Below are positions 63,829 through 64,000 of a DNA stretch of 64,000 bases, one piece after another; position 1 is the stretch's first letter, and each line of letters starts with the position of its first letter. Position numbers and translations under genes: made by a program. The notes below the pieces were generated by a model, which saw nothing but the letters and a program-made list of their open reading frames with translations, was not told where the DNA came from and did no database searches. Origin of the DNA: Hyalangium ruber (GTDB lineage Bacteria; Myxococcota; Myxococcia; Myxococcales; Myxococcaceae); contig NZ_JAXIVS010000005.1 of the NCBI RefSeq assembly GCF_034259325.1, positions 496,001 to 560,000 on the forward strand, written 5' to 3'.

Positions 63829-64000
63829 AAACGTCCCGGGAGGACTCGGTGTGCTGGGTGGGAGGACTGCCTTCCTGCTCTCCCGCCGGGTGCGCGGCGA
63901 CCACCTGCCGAGCCTCCGGATGCAGCAGGCCCCGATCCGGAACCACCTTGGGCCCCAACAGCGGCGTCATGGCATCTTCTTCGATGACTTCGGTGGCCAA
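63827..64000 (-). CDS. Partial gene, C-terminal 57 residues, function unknown
   Basis: On the minus strand the frame enters from the right edge and reads ATEVIEEDAMTPLLGPKVVP, then DRGLLHPEARQVVAAHPAGE, and ends SSRDV at the TGA at 63827. The tail is acidic then Pro/Gly-rich with no recognisable domain. The upstream part lies outside the window. Confidence 0.55.
   Translation of the reverse strand: MATEVIEEDAMTPLLGPKVVPDRGLLHPEARQVVAAHPAGEQEGSPPTQHTESSRDV

Overview
The window is high-GC DNA that reads as a myxobacterium (Myxococcales, Cystobacter/Archangium/Stigmatella-like; inferred from gene content, not from a database search). The pointers are the density of two-component proteins, Ser/Thr kinases fused to TPR or ATPase modules, a myxobacterial-type pilin relative, a fibro-slime/DUF4215 lipoprotein, and a hybrid NRPS-PKS.

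Layout. 1-10.1 kb: signalling genes. A globin-coupled histidine kinase, a dual-receiver protein and a REC-histidine kinase form one minus-strand run. A Ser/Thr kinase with TPRs and a FixL/FixJ-like pair on the plus strand follow. 10.2-15.5 kb: a degenerate pilin-like protein, an FAD-linked oxidoreductase and a metNIQ methionine importer operon with a palindromic site upstream. 15.5-19 kb: a giant Ser/Thr kinase-ATPase. 19-24 kb: a tightly overlapped four-gene lipid operon (CNB-patatin, KAS III-like, DAGAT-like acyltransferase, FabI-like SDR), two of whose enzymes lack expected catalytic residues, with a divergent sigma-54 activator. 26-28.7 kb: two more histidine kinases. 29.0-39.1 kb: a single 3361-residue C-A-PCP-C-A-PCP-KS-AT-ACP-TE assembly line. 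39.2-41.5 kb: a PAS histidine kinase with an Rcp1-type receiver.

41.6-56.4 kb looks like an accessory island. It holds a frameshifted Mrr-like restriction gene, a rearranged and inactivated IS66-family element, and a compact class II lanthipeptide locus (mini-HlyD adaptor, C39 peptidase-ABC exporter, two tandem mersacidin-type precursors, an unassigned protein translationally coupled to LanM, and LanM). An FAD oxidase on the opposite strand and a broken tyrosine integrase next to a tRNA-Thr gene close it on the right.

56.7-64 kb: core genes (glutamate dehydrogenase, PilZ protein, secreted proteins, fibro-slime lipoprotein, HtrA protease, GrpE, a small protein resembling sigma-70 region 1.1). 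Several good hairpin terminators separate these units.

The most interesting system is the lanthipeptide locus. Its two predicted 18-residue cores share a very dense block with three Cys and three Ser in ten residues. The exporter's last codons run into the tandemly duplicated DNA that carries the precursors.
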